56,896 bases of DNA from Bacteroidales bacterium (GCA_017412645.1 JAFPWX010000025.1:1-56896); one strand, 5' to 3'; counted from the stretch's first letter, positions 1 to 8,343 are shown. A program made the numbers and translations. Notes: generated from the letters alone by a model not told the origin.

Positions 1-630
1 ACCCGCGTCTCCTATCCGATCTACCACATCAACAACATCGTCCGTCCCGACAGCCACGGCCCTGCGGCAAAGCAGGTCATCTTCCTGTCGGCCGACGCCT
101 TCGGTGTACTTCCTCCTGTTTCCATCCTTGATTCAGAGCAGACCAAGTACTACTTCCTCTCCGGCTTCACCGCCAAGCTGGCAGGAACCGAGCGTGGTAT
201 CACCGAACCTACTCCTACCTTCTCCGCCTGCTTTGGCCAGGCTTTCCTTGAGCTTCACCCGACCAAGTATGCCGAAGAGCTCGTCAAGAGGATGAAGAAG
301 AGCGGTGCCAAGGCATATCTCGTGAACACCGGCTGGAACGGCACCGGCAAGCGCATCTCCATCAAGGATACCCGCGGAATCATCGACGCCATCCTTTCCG
401 GCGCCATCGACAAGGCTCCCACCAAGCACATCCCGTACTTCGATTTCGAAGTGCCCACCAAGCTTGAAGGAGTCGACACCGGCATCCTCGATCCCCGCGA
501 CACCTACGCCAAGCCCGAAGAATGGGAAGTCAAGGCAAAGGACCTCGCAGGCCGCTTCATCAAGAACTTCAAGAAGTACGAAAGCAACCGCGCAGGCAAG
601 GCCCTCGTAAAGGCCGGCCCGAAGTTATAG
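1..630 (+). CDS. pckA: Phosphoenolpyruvate carboxykinase (ATP), C-terminal part
   Basis: The frame is open from base 1 to the TAG at 628-630, so the 5' part lies outside the window; 209 codons are visible. The residues match the C-terminal half of ATP-dependent PEP carboxykinase: [10 protein letters not shown], then the [14 protein letters not shown] stretch, the [12 protein letters not shown] loop, the [12 protein letters not shown] segment and the [11 protein letters not shown] motif that takes part in nucleotide and metal binding. The enzyme interconverts oxaloacetate and PEP with ADP/ATP in the cytosol; in Bacteroidales it mainly runs toward oxaloacetate in the CO2-fixing succinate pathway (family knowledge). 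A nested palindrome begins one base after the stop. Confidence 0.97.
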   Translation, partial: TRVSYPIYHINNIVRPDSHGPAAKQVIFLSADAFGVLPPVSILDSEQTKYYFLSGFTAKLAGTERGITEPTPTFSACFGQAFLELHPTKYAEELVKRMKKSGAKAYLVNTGWNGTGKRISIKDTRGIIDAILSGAIDKAPTKHIPYFDFEVPTKLEGVDTGILDPRDTYAKPEEWEVKAKDLAGRFIKNFKKYESNRAGKALVKAGPKL

Positions 631-716
631 AGCCCTTGCATTTTTGCCTAATAATGACGGACCCCCCGGCTTTTTCGCTGGGGGGTCTGACGTTTTCGGG
701 CTTTTTTGCAAGGGCT
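631..716 (+). repeat. Nested palindromic intergenic element, copy A (terminator-like)
   Basis: The outer arms AGCCCTTGCA (631-640) and TGCAAGGGCT (707-716) are perfectly complementary over 10 bp. Inside them a second stem, GACCCCCC (660-667) with GGGGGGTC (680-687), closes a 12-nt loop. The two spacers between the stems are 19 nt each and match those of copy B at 2006-2095, while the stems differ in sequence yet keep pairing. It starts right after the pckA stop, so it could end transcription or protect the 3' end. It also sits 12 bp from the stop of the convergent gene at 729. Confidence 0.8.
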
Positions 717-728
717 ACCTTGCTTCCG

Positions 729-1886
729 CTATCTGGAGGTCTTCGGGGTGTGGACCTTCAGGGCTCCGCGGTTCATGTGATTCTTCGACACGGCAGGACC
801 TGCGGGGAGTCTGTGCGCCTTAGCAGGAGCCTGGATCACCTCTATGCGGGTCATGGTAAGAGGCAGGGTGGGAACACCGGCGGTGTTATAGTGATACCAC
901 TTATTGTCCTTATACGCATAACGGGTGTAGCGCATGGTCTTGATGGGAGTCTTGAACCCGTTGTCGAATTCCAGCATCTCAGGCTGGATACTGAAGGTCT
1001 CGCCGGACTGCTGGGTGTGGGCGATGTTGTACTGGTAATCGGCACCCTCGCCGTCCACATACTCACCGTCCGGTCCGAGGTAGGTTCCGACGAACATCTC
1101 GTCCACGTCGCCAAGATTATCATCCTTATAAGCGAAGATGAACTGGCCGTAGAAATACATGTTGCCGTCTTCCTTATTATAACGGGTGTAGATCCAGTCT
1201 TCGTCCATGGTCATCTGCTCGGTCACATTCGGGCCTGTCTCCCAACCGTCAACGGTGTAGAAGTAGTTGTTTTCGGCGGGGCTGACAGTGATTTCGTAAG
1301 GAGACGAACCGTCTGTCACACGCCACTTGCCTATCCAGCGGATATAGTTGGCAACAGCAGCCTCTTCCTCCACCTGATGGGCAGCCTTGGCATATTTGCC
1401 GGTGATACCGCCCTTGGCGTTCATCTCTATGATATAGGTGACGTAGTTGCCGTGGAAGAGAAGGTCGAACGCCACGATGCCGGTCTGGCTCTTGTCGAAG
1501 GCGTTGTTATTGTTCTCATACCATTTGCCGTCGCCGGCCGCATCCACAACCGCCTTGGCTTCAGCCGTGAAGAAATCCTTCAGGCTGCCGTCGTAGGAAT
1601 CCTGAAGCACGCCGTCCTGAAGGCTGCGCACAATGAACCAGTTATTGCCGGTATACTTGAAGCGGAACTCCTCCACGCGGGAAACCGAACCGTCAGTCTC
1701 TTCGAAATCAGCGCGCCCGAGATAGGTCACGGTCCAGTCGGGATTCTCAACTATCTTCACTTCCTCGGACTGGTTGTTGCCATTGCCACCGTGTCCGTGG
1801 CCGGACGGCCCGAAACGATCCTTTTTACAACCGGTAAATGCCAGTGCAGCAACGAGAGCGGCTGCTAGAATTACATTGATTCTCAT
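729..1886 (-). CDS. Lipoprotein of unknown function
   Basis: 385 residues from the ATG at 1886, which places a clean type II signal peptide at the N-terminus (MRINVILAAALVAALAFTGC, lipidated Cys20); an upstream in-frame start would only add ten residues before the signal. After the Cys comes KKD, then a Gly/His/Asn-rich tether at about residues 25-40, then a soluble beta-rich body with many Tyr/Trp (for example DWTVTYLGRADF). This is typical of Bacteroidota surface or periplasmic lipoproteins, but I recognise no family. The last 30 residues (after EVIQAPAK) look unlike the rest and might reflect a late frameshift. The gene lies downstream of copy B and converges on pckA. Confidence 0.75.
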   Translation of the reverse strand: MRINVILAAALVAALAFTGCKKDRFGPSGHGHGGNGNNQSEEVKIVENPDWTVTYLGRADFEETDGSVSRVEEFRFKYTGNNWFIVRSLQDGVLQDSYDGSLKDFFTAEAKAVVDAAGDGKWYENNNNAFDKSQTGIVAFDLLFHGNYVTYIIEMNAKGGITGKYAKAAHQVEEEAAVANYIRWIGKWRVTDGSSPYEITVSPAENNYFYTVDGWETGPNVTEQMTMDEDWIYTRYNKEDGNMYFYGQFIFAYKDDNLGDVDEMFVGTYLGPDGEYVDGEGADYQYNIAHTQQSGETFSIQPEMLEFDNGFKTPIKTMRYTRYAYKDNKWYHYNTAGVPTLPLTMTRIEVIQAPAKAHRLPAGPAVSKNHMNRGALKVHTPKTSR

Positions 1887-2005
1887 ATCCAGTGTGTTTG
1901 TGTCTCTAACCTGCAAATATAGCTAATCTCCCCTGCAAATGCAAGTAACGAGCCAGGAAGGCTTTCTGACCGACGCCGGATTGTCTGGCAGGCTGGTCTC
2001 ATGAT

Positions 2006-2095
2006 CGCCGACTTGCAAAAACGGCCGAAAACGCAAGTACCCCAGGCTTTAAACCCTGGGGTACCGTCATTTTTGGGCAAAAATGCAAGTCGGCG
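2006..2095 (-). repeat. Nested palindromic intergenic element, copy B
   Basis: The outer arms at 2006-2017 and 2084-2095 (CGCCGACTTGCA with TGCAAGTCGGCG) pair perfectly over 12 bp. The inner arms at 2037-2046 and 2055-2064 (GTACCCCAGG with CCTGGGGTAC) pair over 10 bp. Read on the minus strand the 19-nt left spacer matches copy A at 17 of 19 positions and the right spacer at 15 of 19, while the helices differ by paired changes. It begins 5 bp after the nuclease stop codon and is in sense orientation to that gene, the same placement copy A has behind pckA. Confidence 0.8.
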
Positions 2096-2100
2096 CCAGC

Positions 2101-3183
2101 CTAGAAGTCACGGAATGAATCCAAGGAGGTGTTTGCCTCAGCTGTAGTCTGCAGTGCAACGGGGAGGTTCGCGAAGAGGTCGAAACCAGTCCACGCTTCT
2201 ATCTGGTCCACGCTGACAGTGAAATCATAGTAGTGCTCCGTATCCTTATTGTATTCACGATGATCAAACCAGAATCCGATAGCAGATGCAGAGGAAAGAT
2301 TCCCGCTGCCGTCACGTTTCACTTTCAGGATAGCCTTCCAATAGTAGTTAGGCACAGGCAGAGAGGCAGGATTGGCGCTTTGAGTCCCTGTCAAATAGGT
2401 GATTGACTCACTTCCTCCAGCCTTCCTATAAGCCGGTCCTGTAACTACATACACTGTATCCGTGGCACTTGAAACCAGTCCTCTTACCGCTCCTTCAAGA
2501 GATCCCCAAATACTTCCGTTGAATTTATCCTGAAGCTGCGGGGTCTGATTCGTGGAATAGTAAGTCTGCAGATTCATCTGATCATTACTCTTACGGCTTG
2601 CGTTGGGACACTGGTGACCACGAGCATACGCAGAAGCGTTGTACATCGTTGGATAGCTATTATCTACAATTTTGACCTGCTTTGAATTATCAATATTGGG
2701 ATTGTAGCGCCAGCTGGATGTCGATGCAGATCCTGTCTTATGAGTTCCACAGAGAGGATATGCTACCCAAAGAGAAGCATACCAGGCATAGCTGTAGTTG
2801 TAACTGTAGTTCCTGTTCGTTCCCTCAGTGCTCCCACTGCCATAGAACCAGCCCACATAATCCTCACTGCCGCTGATTGCAGGGAGCTCCAGCCAGCCGA
2901 GTTTCTCGGGAGTAGCGGCTGAAGTGGTGAAGGAGCTCTCGTCTCCGTAACGATAAACGTAGTCTCCCGCCGCCTCGCTGAACTCGAGCACGTATGCCTT
3001 ATAATAATAGGTTGTCCCCGCAGAGAGTCCGGTGATGGCCTTGCTGAACGGTGAAGACGTGCCGGTGGCCACGGCCTTGCTTCCAAGGCTGCCCGATGTA
3101 GTTCCGTAATAGAACCCGACTTCGCTGATCGTTCCTGTTTCTCCCGAGTAGGAGCCCTGCAGGGTTGCCCCTGCAGAACTCAC
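2101..3183 (-). CDS. DNA/RNA non-specific endonuclease (NUC family), N-terminus missing
   Basis: From a GTG at 3183 this gives 360 residues, but the frame stays open up to a TGA at 3238-3240. Residues 1-90 form a fibronectin/Ig-like module (GSYSGETGTISEVGFYYG ... GTTYYYKAYV). The rest is a NUC domain: the beta-beta-alpha-metal motif appears as ARGHQCPNASRKSN (His190 as base; the usual Asp of DRGH is Ala) and the metal-Asn region as STNQTPQLQDKFNGSIWGSLE-like residues at about 209-230. Such enzymes cut DNA and RNA outside the cytoplasm and normally carry a signal peptide. None is present here, there is no ATG, and the upstream lipoprotein is in the same frame. It may be a 5'-truncated gene, or the tail of a longer protein cut by a stop. 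Confidence 0.75.
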   Translation of the reverse strand: MSSAGATLQGSYSGETGTISEVGFYYGTTSGSLGSKAVATGTSSPFSKAITGLSAGTTYYYKAYVLEFSEAAGDYVYRYGDESSFTTSAATPEKLGWLELPAISGSEDYVGWFYGSGSTEGTNRNYSYNYSYAWYASLWVAYPLCGTHKTGSASTSSWRYNPNIDNSKQVKIVDNSYPTMYNASAYARGHQCPNASRKSNDQMNLQTYYSTNQTPQLQDKFNGSIWGSLEGAVRGLVSSATDTVYVVTGPAYRKAGGSESITYLTGTQSANPASLPVPNYYWKAILKVKRDGSGNLSSASAIGFWFDHREYNKDTEHYYDFTVSVDQIEAWTGFDLFANLPVALQTTAEANTSLDSFRDF

Positions 3184-3237
3184 TGCGTCGGTCCCTCCGG
3201 TAACTACACTAGCAGTAGCCTGCGGAGTGGGGGAAGT

Positions 3238-5307
3238 TCAATCAAGTTTGAAGAAGCAAATATCTTTGGTCTGAGTACCAGCGTAGTAACGATAACCGGA
3301 GGTTCCGTTTCTTGCTAATATTCTGGAAGATGTAGCCTTCGATGCAATATAATAGTTGCCTGCGGTTGATTGCTCAGTAACAGTGTGGGCATATGTGGTA
3401 GTACCACAACAACCGACATTACCGGAAGTCCAATAAATATAATTGGTATCGTCCTTACTCTTTATTGTTCCAGCAGTTGCATCATAATACCAGATTACAG
3501 AATCGTCCGGGTCGCTAATTACTCCTGCCTCGGCTGTGACTTCGGTATACTTAATCCAAGATGTCCCGACAGTATTATTAATAGCGTAAACAGTATTACC
3601 GCTAATACCTCCTATAACATACCATCCGGAAGTAAGAGTTCCTGTGACCTTTGTATATGTATCAACAGAACCAATCACAAGATTAGATATAGTTTCAGGC
3701 AGAGAATTAAGATATAGGGTAGTGTTTGAAGGTACCGCCTCTACAGAAACTGCATAGGTTCCATCAGAAAGACCCGTGAATTCATATCCTTCCTCCCCAA
3801 CATCAACCGTCTGTGAATCATCAGCAGCACCGGACAGTGTTACCAGATAGTGATCGATGTTCGCGTCTGAAGCATCATCCCAAATGACTGTAATAGTAGT
3901 ACCGCTTGCAGAGGCTTCAACATTTTCAGGTGCTGCGACTCTGGTCCGAGGATCCTTCGGCATGAAATAGACATCACCTATCATCGTAGCAGATACTGCT
4001 GAATTATAAAAAGCAAACCACTTGCTGTTAGAATTGTACCTTAGACCATATCCGCTATTATCAACCGAATTGAGGAGCATAGTTCCGGAAGTCGAACCAG
4101 AAGCAAGTGTATACGTCTTTTTAGTTGTTCCTGTAGATGCTGCGCCAGAGCCCGGAGTCAAGTACGTTCCAGTGCCGTGCTCAATTGTAATCGCATCCCC
4201 GTCATTTGTGATTGTCCATACAAGGTCATCATCTGTACTTATGTAAGAAGTTGCGTCAGGGTCAAAATCCTCAAGCTTAATGCTAGTAAGACGAGTACCA
4301 TTGGCTGCTGCACTCATTGCATAATAGTTCCCGCTATATTTCATAACGATGTAGTAATCGTCATCATCAAGGGAAGGATTATCGACACCATCTACGGTTG
4401 TCATGTTCACATTGAATTTTGTAAGCCCAGAATTGTTGAATTCCAAAGTACGGCTTGCACTAGCAAGGTCAACAGTCTTTGTGTAGATCTTTTTGTTTGT
4501 GGTTACGACCACGGTGAAATTATCCGAGAGTGTGATTTCGCCAAGACGGAACCATACGGGGATGGTACCGGTATATGTGGTTGATGAAGCCGGGGTAAGG
4601 GTTAGAGTACGGCCGTCGCTTCCACCACTGTAAATTTCGGAATCATGAGTTCCCGTTAGGGGATATACTTTGACATAGCCGGCGAGGTATGCAGATGTCT
4701 CTGTGGTGGAGAATGTAATACTGCGAATGGTTTCCGTAGTTGTGGGGGCTTTGATATTCATCAAGGCTGTTGCACCAATCCTTTCAAATTCAGCCTCCAC
4801 AGTCGTGGGACGAGAAGTCTGATCCGTAATCGCACGAGATATCAAGACATCTGCATCTTTGTCAAAAGAGGTTGAGGAGAATGTCTGCTTGTCAGGAATC
4901 TGTGCACGATAAATATCGTTGCTCTTGGTATACTTGGAAGCAGGATAAACAAAAATGTATGAGTAGTTTGCGGTGCCGCTGTTGCCACTGAAGTCCATTG
5001 TGAAGGAAGCAGATGTAGCATCGGCAGCAAGGGCTGTTGAGGTTACCTTTCCCTGAACGGTTGCCACAGATTCAACAGTACTTACTTCATAACACGCAAT
5101 TGCGTCTCCTTCAGACCATTTGAGATTGTATTCCGTGGCTGAGACCTCTTCTATAAAAGTTTTGGAAGCAACTGCTTCTGCATTTACCGTCATTATCGCA
5201 GATCCCTTTGCCGGAGCCTCCTCGACGACAAAAGCCTCTTTCTGGCAAGAAACCATGCTCATGACACCTGCCGAGAGGATGAGAGTAGTAAAAAGAACTT
5301 TTTTCAT
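3238..5307 (-). CDS. Large FnIII-containing lipoprotein, fimbrillin-like N-terminus
   Basis: 689 residues. The type II signal ends at Cys21 (MVSC followed by QKEAF). Residues about 35-290 contain the phrase LKWSEGDAIACYEV and long beta-rich repeats, resembling the fimbrillin-like domains of Bacteroidales surface lipoproteins. A fibronectin type III module follows at about 458-545 (APENVEASASGTTITVIWDD ... DGTYAVSVEAVP). A C-terminal beta domain ends in ICFFKLD. It is probably exported to the outer membrane surface; the ligand is unknown. It starts 11 bp after the small peptide gene at 5319-5495 and shares its promoter. The next gene downstream, a nuclease, continues in the same frame after this stop. 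Confidence 0.8.
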   Translation of the reverse strand: MKKVLFTTLILSAGVMSMVSCQKEAFVVEEAPAKGSAIMTVNAEAVASKTFIEEVSATEYNLKWSEGDAIACYEVSTVESVATVQGKVTSTALAADATSASFTMDFSGNSGTANYSYIFVYPASKYTKSNDIYRAQIPDKQTFSSTSFDKDADVLISRAITDQTSRPTTVEAEFERIGATALMNIKAPTTTETIRSITFSTTETSAYLAGYVKVYPLTGTHDSEIYSGGSDGRTLTLTPASSTTYTGTIPVWFRLGEITLSDNFTVVVTTNKKIYTKTVDLASASRTLEFNNSGLTKFNVNMTTVDGVDNPSLDDDDYYIVMKYSGNYYAMSAAANGTRLTSIKLEDFDPDATSYISTDDDLVWTITNDGDAITIEHGTGTYLTPGSGAASTGTTKKTYTLASGSTSGTMLLNSVDNSGYGLRYNSNSKWFAFYNSAVSATMIGDVYFMPKDPRTRVAAPENVEASASGTTITVIWDDASDANIDHYLVTLSGAADDSQTVDVGEEGYEFTGLSDGTYAVSVEAVPSNTTLYLNSLPETISNLVIGSVDTYTKVTGTLTSGWYVIGGISGNTVYAINNTVGTSWIKYTEVTAEAGVISDPDDSVIWYYDATAGTIKSKDDTNYIYWTSGNVGCCGTTTYAHTVTEQSTAGNYYIASKATSSRILARNGTSGYRYYAGTQTKDICFFKLD

Positions 5308-5318
5308 AGCGCATTCAT

Positions 5319-5495
5319 CTAAAAGTCATCACCATCGGTGTAATCAAGAATGTTTCCGTTGCCGGAGGAAAAATCCTGGCCAGCAGCTTGAGACGAGCCG
5401 TAATTGCTCGTCTGTAGAATACTCCCCTCGAAACATACATCGAGGAGTTCCACCTCAGGTGAGGTGTAGGTTGTTCTTTGATAGATTTTTTTCAT
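5319..5495 (-). CDS. Small peptide of the MKKIYQ type, 58 aa
   Basis: The start at 5495 gives MKKIYQRTTYTSPEVELLDV, the opening of the short peptides common ahead of Bacteroidales surface lipoprotein genes. The middle is Ser/Gly/Gln-rich and the end is acidic (DYTDGDDF). No signal peptide or membrane segment is visible. The function of this family is unknown to me. It is the first gene after a good promoter at 5571-5601 and lies 11 bp before the big lipoprotein, so the two are very likely co-transcribed. An upstream in-frame start at 5573 would fall inside the promoter and is rejected. Confidence 0.75.
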   Translation of the reverse strand: MKKIYQRTTYTSPEVELLDVCFEGSILQTSNYGSSQAAGQDFSSGNGNILDYTDGDDF

Positions 5496-5570
5496 GATAT
5501 GTATTGTGTTTGTTGTTTCTCTTCTCCCGCAGTCCTTATCATGGAGATAAGGGCATTTTATTCCAAGCCA

Positions 5571-5601
5571 CAAAGTTAATCCCTATCTTTCAGATAGGCA
5601 A
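5571..5601 (-). promoter_or_regulatory. Bacteroidota promoter with a palindrome in the spacer
   Basis: On the minus strand TTG (5599-5601) is followed by 20 nt and TAACTTTG (5571-5578), matching the -33/-7 format TTTG-N19-20-TAnnTTTG. The spacer holds a perfect inverted repeat, CCTATCT-TTC-AGATAGG (5582-5598), well placed for a regulator. The leader to the ATG at 5495 is about 70 nt. Confidence 0.7.
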
Positions 5602-5699
5602 GGATTTTTTTATTTTTTTTCAAAATAGTTTTCCACATCATTATCAACGGCCGCCCGGAATCTCCGAACGGCCGCTGTTCAGTTTCGTAACATGAGAGC

Positions 5700-6809
5700 T
5701 TAATCTGATAAGATTTCCATCAACGAGGTATTGAACCAGATGAATTCCTTGCCCACTCTTTCTTTGCTGAGAACACCCTGAGTCTCTAACTGCGAGAGAT
5801 ATTTCTTTGCCGTGTTGATACTCTTAATCTTGTCTGAAAGCAGATTCTTTGGCCTGATGTATGGTTGCTCAAAAAGCTTTGGCACATCCATACGTGCAAT
5901 CGGCATCTTATTATCTAGCATAATGGTACGAGTTTTCTCCATGAGTGTTTTTATACGGAGAATCTTGTCCGTAGTGTATTCTGCGGTTTGGGAAACCGCT
6001 TCCAGCATATACACAATCCAGGGTTTCCACAATTGTGTTCCTGTTATACTGTTCAAACGCTGGTAATATTCATCCTTGTTCTGAAGGATATAAGCACTAA
6101 GATACAGGATTGGTAAGTCAAGAAGCTGTTTCTGAATAAGATACAGGATGCAAAGGATTCTTCCTGTACGACCGTTGCCGTCCCGGAATGGATGGATGGC
6201 TTCGAACTGATAATGAGCCATAGCCATTTTTAGCAGCGGATCAATGGGGAACCTTACATCGTCGTTCAGGAACTCGAGGAGTTCTGCCATTTTTTTCTCC
6301 ACAACACCCTTGCCTCTTGGCGGAGTGTAAACAGTTTCCGCCACGAGTGAGCCCCAGCCTCTTTTCTTGATTACCACTTCTGCCTGATAGGGGCGAATAC
6401 CGTCTTGAGTCAGTTTAACCTCACGATAGATATCTATCACCGTTCCCAGCTTCATTGATTTGTTTGCAGCTATGTCTTTGAAGCCTTTCCACAACGCTTG
6501 TCGATAATGCAGTATTTCTTTGGCCGGTCCTTCTAGATAATCATCTTCCTGATATGACAGGGAACGATATAATTCATCGTCTGTTGTAAATATGTTCTCA
6601 ATGGCGCTACTGGCCTTGGCTTCACGCAGGGCTATTGTATTGACAAAGATGGATTGGTTCGGCAGCGTGGAAGCAAGCCCCTTGAGTTCCGCGAGACGAC
6701 GACTGGCCAGCATCAATTTGTCAAGCACTTCCTCATCACGGTACAGCTCAGTTGCAGGAGGCAGCGAGGGCAATTGGTTGTAAGGTATGTTACGGTCGTA
6801 TGCTTCCAT
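5700..6809 (-). CDS. Fic family protein (AMPylase type) with N-terminal inhibitory helix
   Basis: 369 residues from the ATG at 6809 (MEAYDRNIPYNQLP, the usual opening of this subfamily). The Fic core motif HPFRDGNGRTGR is at 206-217, with catalytic His206. The inhibitory motif (S/T)xxxE(G/N) is at 67-72 (SSAIEN), which makes it a class II, self-inhibited Fic protein. Residues about 295-369 form a winged-helix-like tail (SINTAKKYLSQLETQGVLSKERVGKE). Fic enzymes usually transfer AMP to a protein Tyr/Ser/Thr; the target here is unknown. The gene lies 73 bp downstream of the AbiE pair on the same strand and may be co-transcribed. A palindrome at 5648-5674 follows the stop. Confidence 0.93.
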   Translation of the reverse strand: MEAYDRNIPYNQLPSLPPATELYRDEEVLDKLMLASRRLAELKGLASTLPNQSIFVNTIALREAKASSAIENIFTTDDELYRSLSYQEDDYLEGPAKEILHYRQALWKGFKDIAANKSMKLGTVIDIYREVKLTQDGIRPYQAEVVIKKRGWGSLVAETVYTPPRGKGVVEKKMAELLEFLNDDVRFPIDPLLKMAMAHYQFEAIHPFRDGNGRTGRILCILYLIQKQLLDLPILYLSAYILQNKDEYYQRLNSITGTQLWKPWIVYMLEAVSQTAEYTTDKILRIKTLMEKTRTIMLDNKMPIARMDVPKLFEQPYIRPKNLLSDKIKSINTAKKYLSQLETQGVLSKERVGKEFIWFNTSLMEILSD

Positions 6810-6882
6810 CTTTTTGACACTTTTCGTTTCAACTGTCAAAAATAGCAAAATTTTGACAGATGCCAAAATAATCTGTCAAAAA

Positions 6883-7707
6883 TCACGCAAACTTGATCAT
6901 CTCCGCAAGTTGCAGGAAATAGTCGTTGGACCAGATGTCCAACTCCGAGGCATTATTCAGGAATGGATATACATCTTCCTTGACCTTTGCCAAATCCGCA
7001 GATGCAATTCGCTCGCGCAAAGCATCCATAAATCCCGCCTTGGACATTGTCTGGCCGCTGAATTGAAGAATTCTCTCCTGTAAATGCACAAAATTTAGAG
7101 GAATTCTGTTCCGAACATACCATTCGAAATCGTACCAATCCCTTCCCTTGATTCGGCTCTTCCATGCGCGGAATACCAATGCGTGCATCTTACCGGCATA
7201 AAGGTCCGGAAGTGCCACACAACGTGTCATAAACGATTTCGGTTCTACAAGCAGTTTCTGCTCTGTTGCGAACTTGAGAGGCGGTTCTGTATCAACTTCG
7301 ATCTTCACCTTTATGGATTTTTCCGTTTGGAAAGCCAGATTATAAACATCCGTAGAATCTTTAAGGAATGCTGATTCAACCTTTCCAAAAGCCTTTTTGT
7401 CCTTTTTCGTTATGGCAACGGTACGCCCCACCATGGCAAACTGATCCACTATTGCTGCAAAGTAATCCTCAAAACGGAAGGAATTGTCCTTCTTCAGCAG
7501 AGTGAAATCCATATCCTCGCTAAAACGGTTCAAGCCATGGAAAATACGAAGGCAAGTGCCACCGTAGAAAGCAGCCTTGTCGAAGAATCCACCATCTGCA
7601 AGGCCAGCCAGGACCAATTGCTGACTCACCTCATAAATGGCATTTTTCTTTGCGATGTCCGTGCTCTGGTCGTATGCGGACAGCATCTTTGTGTAAATGT
7701 CGTTCAT
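6883..7707 (-). CDS. abiEii: AbiEii-type nucleotidyltransferase toxin
   Basis: 274 residues from the ATG at 7707, 2 bp after the AbiEi stop. The nucleotidyltransferase signature is intact: GGTCLR at 49-54 and RFSEDMDF at 61-68, with the two acidic residues that bind metal. This is the DUF1814/AbiEii family, which in characterised systems blocks growth by adding nucleotides to tRNA acceptor ends and causes abortive infection. An earlier in-frame start at 7767 would overlap the antitoxin gene and is less likely. Its partner is the upstream gene; the fic gene follows 73 bp later. Confidence 0.92.
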   Translation of the reverse strand: MNDIYTKMLSAYDQSTDIAKKNAIYEVSQQLVLAGLADGGFFDKAAFYGGTCLRIFHGLNRFSEDMDFTLLKKDNSFRFEDYFAAIVDQFAMVGRTVAITKKDKKAFGKVESAFLKDSTDVYNLAFQTEKSIKVKIEVDTEPPLKFATEQKLLVEPKSFMTRCVALPDLYAGKMHALVFRAWKSRIKGRDWYDFEWYVRNRIPLNFVHLQERILQFSGQTMSKAGFMDALRERIASADLAKVKEDVYPFLNNASELDIWSNDYFLQLAEMIKFA

Positions 7708-7709
7708 AA

Positions 7710-8330
7710 TTACAATAGCTTGAGAATTGTTTGTATTGAGTTGGTCTTTTTCCCCATACAAGCGCACTGTCTTAGTATCTCCTTGTTGAAAGACTTGAAG
7801 GCGTCCATATCCAGGCGAAGGTCTTCCTCCAAAAAGGCTTGAGCCTCCTTAACATAACGAAGATTCAGACCGGTCGTCTCGCGAATCAGATCACATAATG
7901 CCTTCTCCGGAGACGCAACAATAAAAGAGGACTCACCGGAAACTTCGTTCCGAAGACCGATGGGGAAATAGTGCCTGTCTACGCAGGTGTATTCGAAGAG
8001 ACCGAAGTGATTCACGAATGCACGGGAATGCTTGATTGTCATGCTTTGAGTCACAGCGACCCTTTCCGGTATTATGCCATACCACCTAAGTGCCGTGTGC
8101 ATGGAAACGTATGACGGCGAATACAGATGGTTTGCTATCAGTTCTGTGCTTACCGGCACACCGCTGAAGTCCGGATTAACCACATACATCCCCCTCTTAA
8201 GGCGAATGATGACTTCCGACTTTTCCAACTGATTTACCTTCTGGTTTGCACACGACAATTTCGGATACAGCGAAGCTATTGCAGCCGAAGAAACCGGAGT
8301 GCTACCCAATATGTCCAATTCATTCTTCAT
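7710..8330 (-). CDS. abiEi: AbiEi-type antitoxin and transcriptional repressor
   Basis: 206 residues. The N-terminal winged helix (residues about 8-60, GSTPVSSAAIASLYPKLSCANQ, then RLKRGMYVV) is followed by the AbiEi C-terminal domain (YVSMHTALRWYGIIPERV, ASPEKALCDLI). In known AbiE systems this protein neutralises AbiEii and represses the operon by binding inverted repeats. It is the first gene of the pair and its -7 box lies only 5 nt before the ATG, so the message is probably leaderless. The upstream 130 bp are AT-rich and lead into the GC-rich element at 8466. Confidence 0.92.
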   Translation of the reverse strand: MKNELDILGSTPVSSAAIASLYPKLSCANQKVNQLEKSEVIIRLKRGMYVVNPDFSGVPVSTELIANHLYSPSYVSMHTALRWYGIIPERVAVTQSMTIKHSRAFVNHFGLFEYTCVDRHYFPIGLRNEVSGESSFIVASPEKALCDLIRETTGLNLRYVKEAQAFLEEDLRLDMDAFKSFNKEILRQCACMGKKTNSIQTILKLL

Positions 8331-8335
8331 GCCGG

Positions 8336-8343
8336 CAAATATA
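8336..8343 (-). promoter_or_regulatory. -7 box of abiEi
   Basis: TATATTTG on the minus strand, a perfect TAnnTTTG, lies 5 nt before the abiEi ATG. I see no clear -33 TTTG at the expected distance. AT-rich DNA without any gene runs from here to about 8460. Confidence 0.6.

Noticed and set aside
522-1868. Plus-strand ORF of 448 codons opposite the lipoprotein gene
   Set aside because: It begins inside pckA, crosses the palindrome and is antisense to a gene with a clear signal peptide; it is a shadow frame.
3238-3240. TGA as a recoded codon (selenocysteine or an alternative code)
   Set aside because: No supporting structure was identified, and all other genes use TGA as a normal stop; mutation or gene fusion is simpler.
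5648-5674. CGGCCG...CGGCCG palindrome behind fic as a terminator
   Set aside because: It has a nested hairpin but no T-run on the minus strand, so I did not list it as a terminator.
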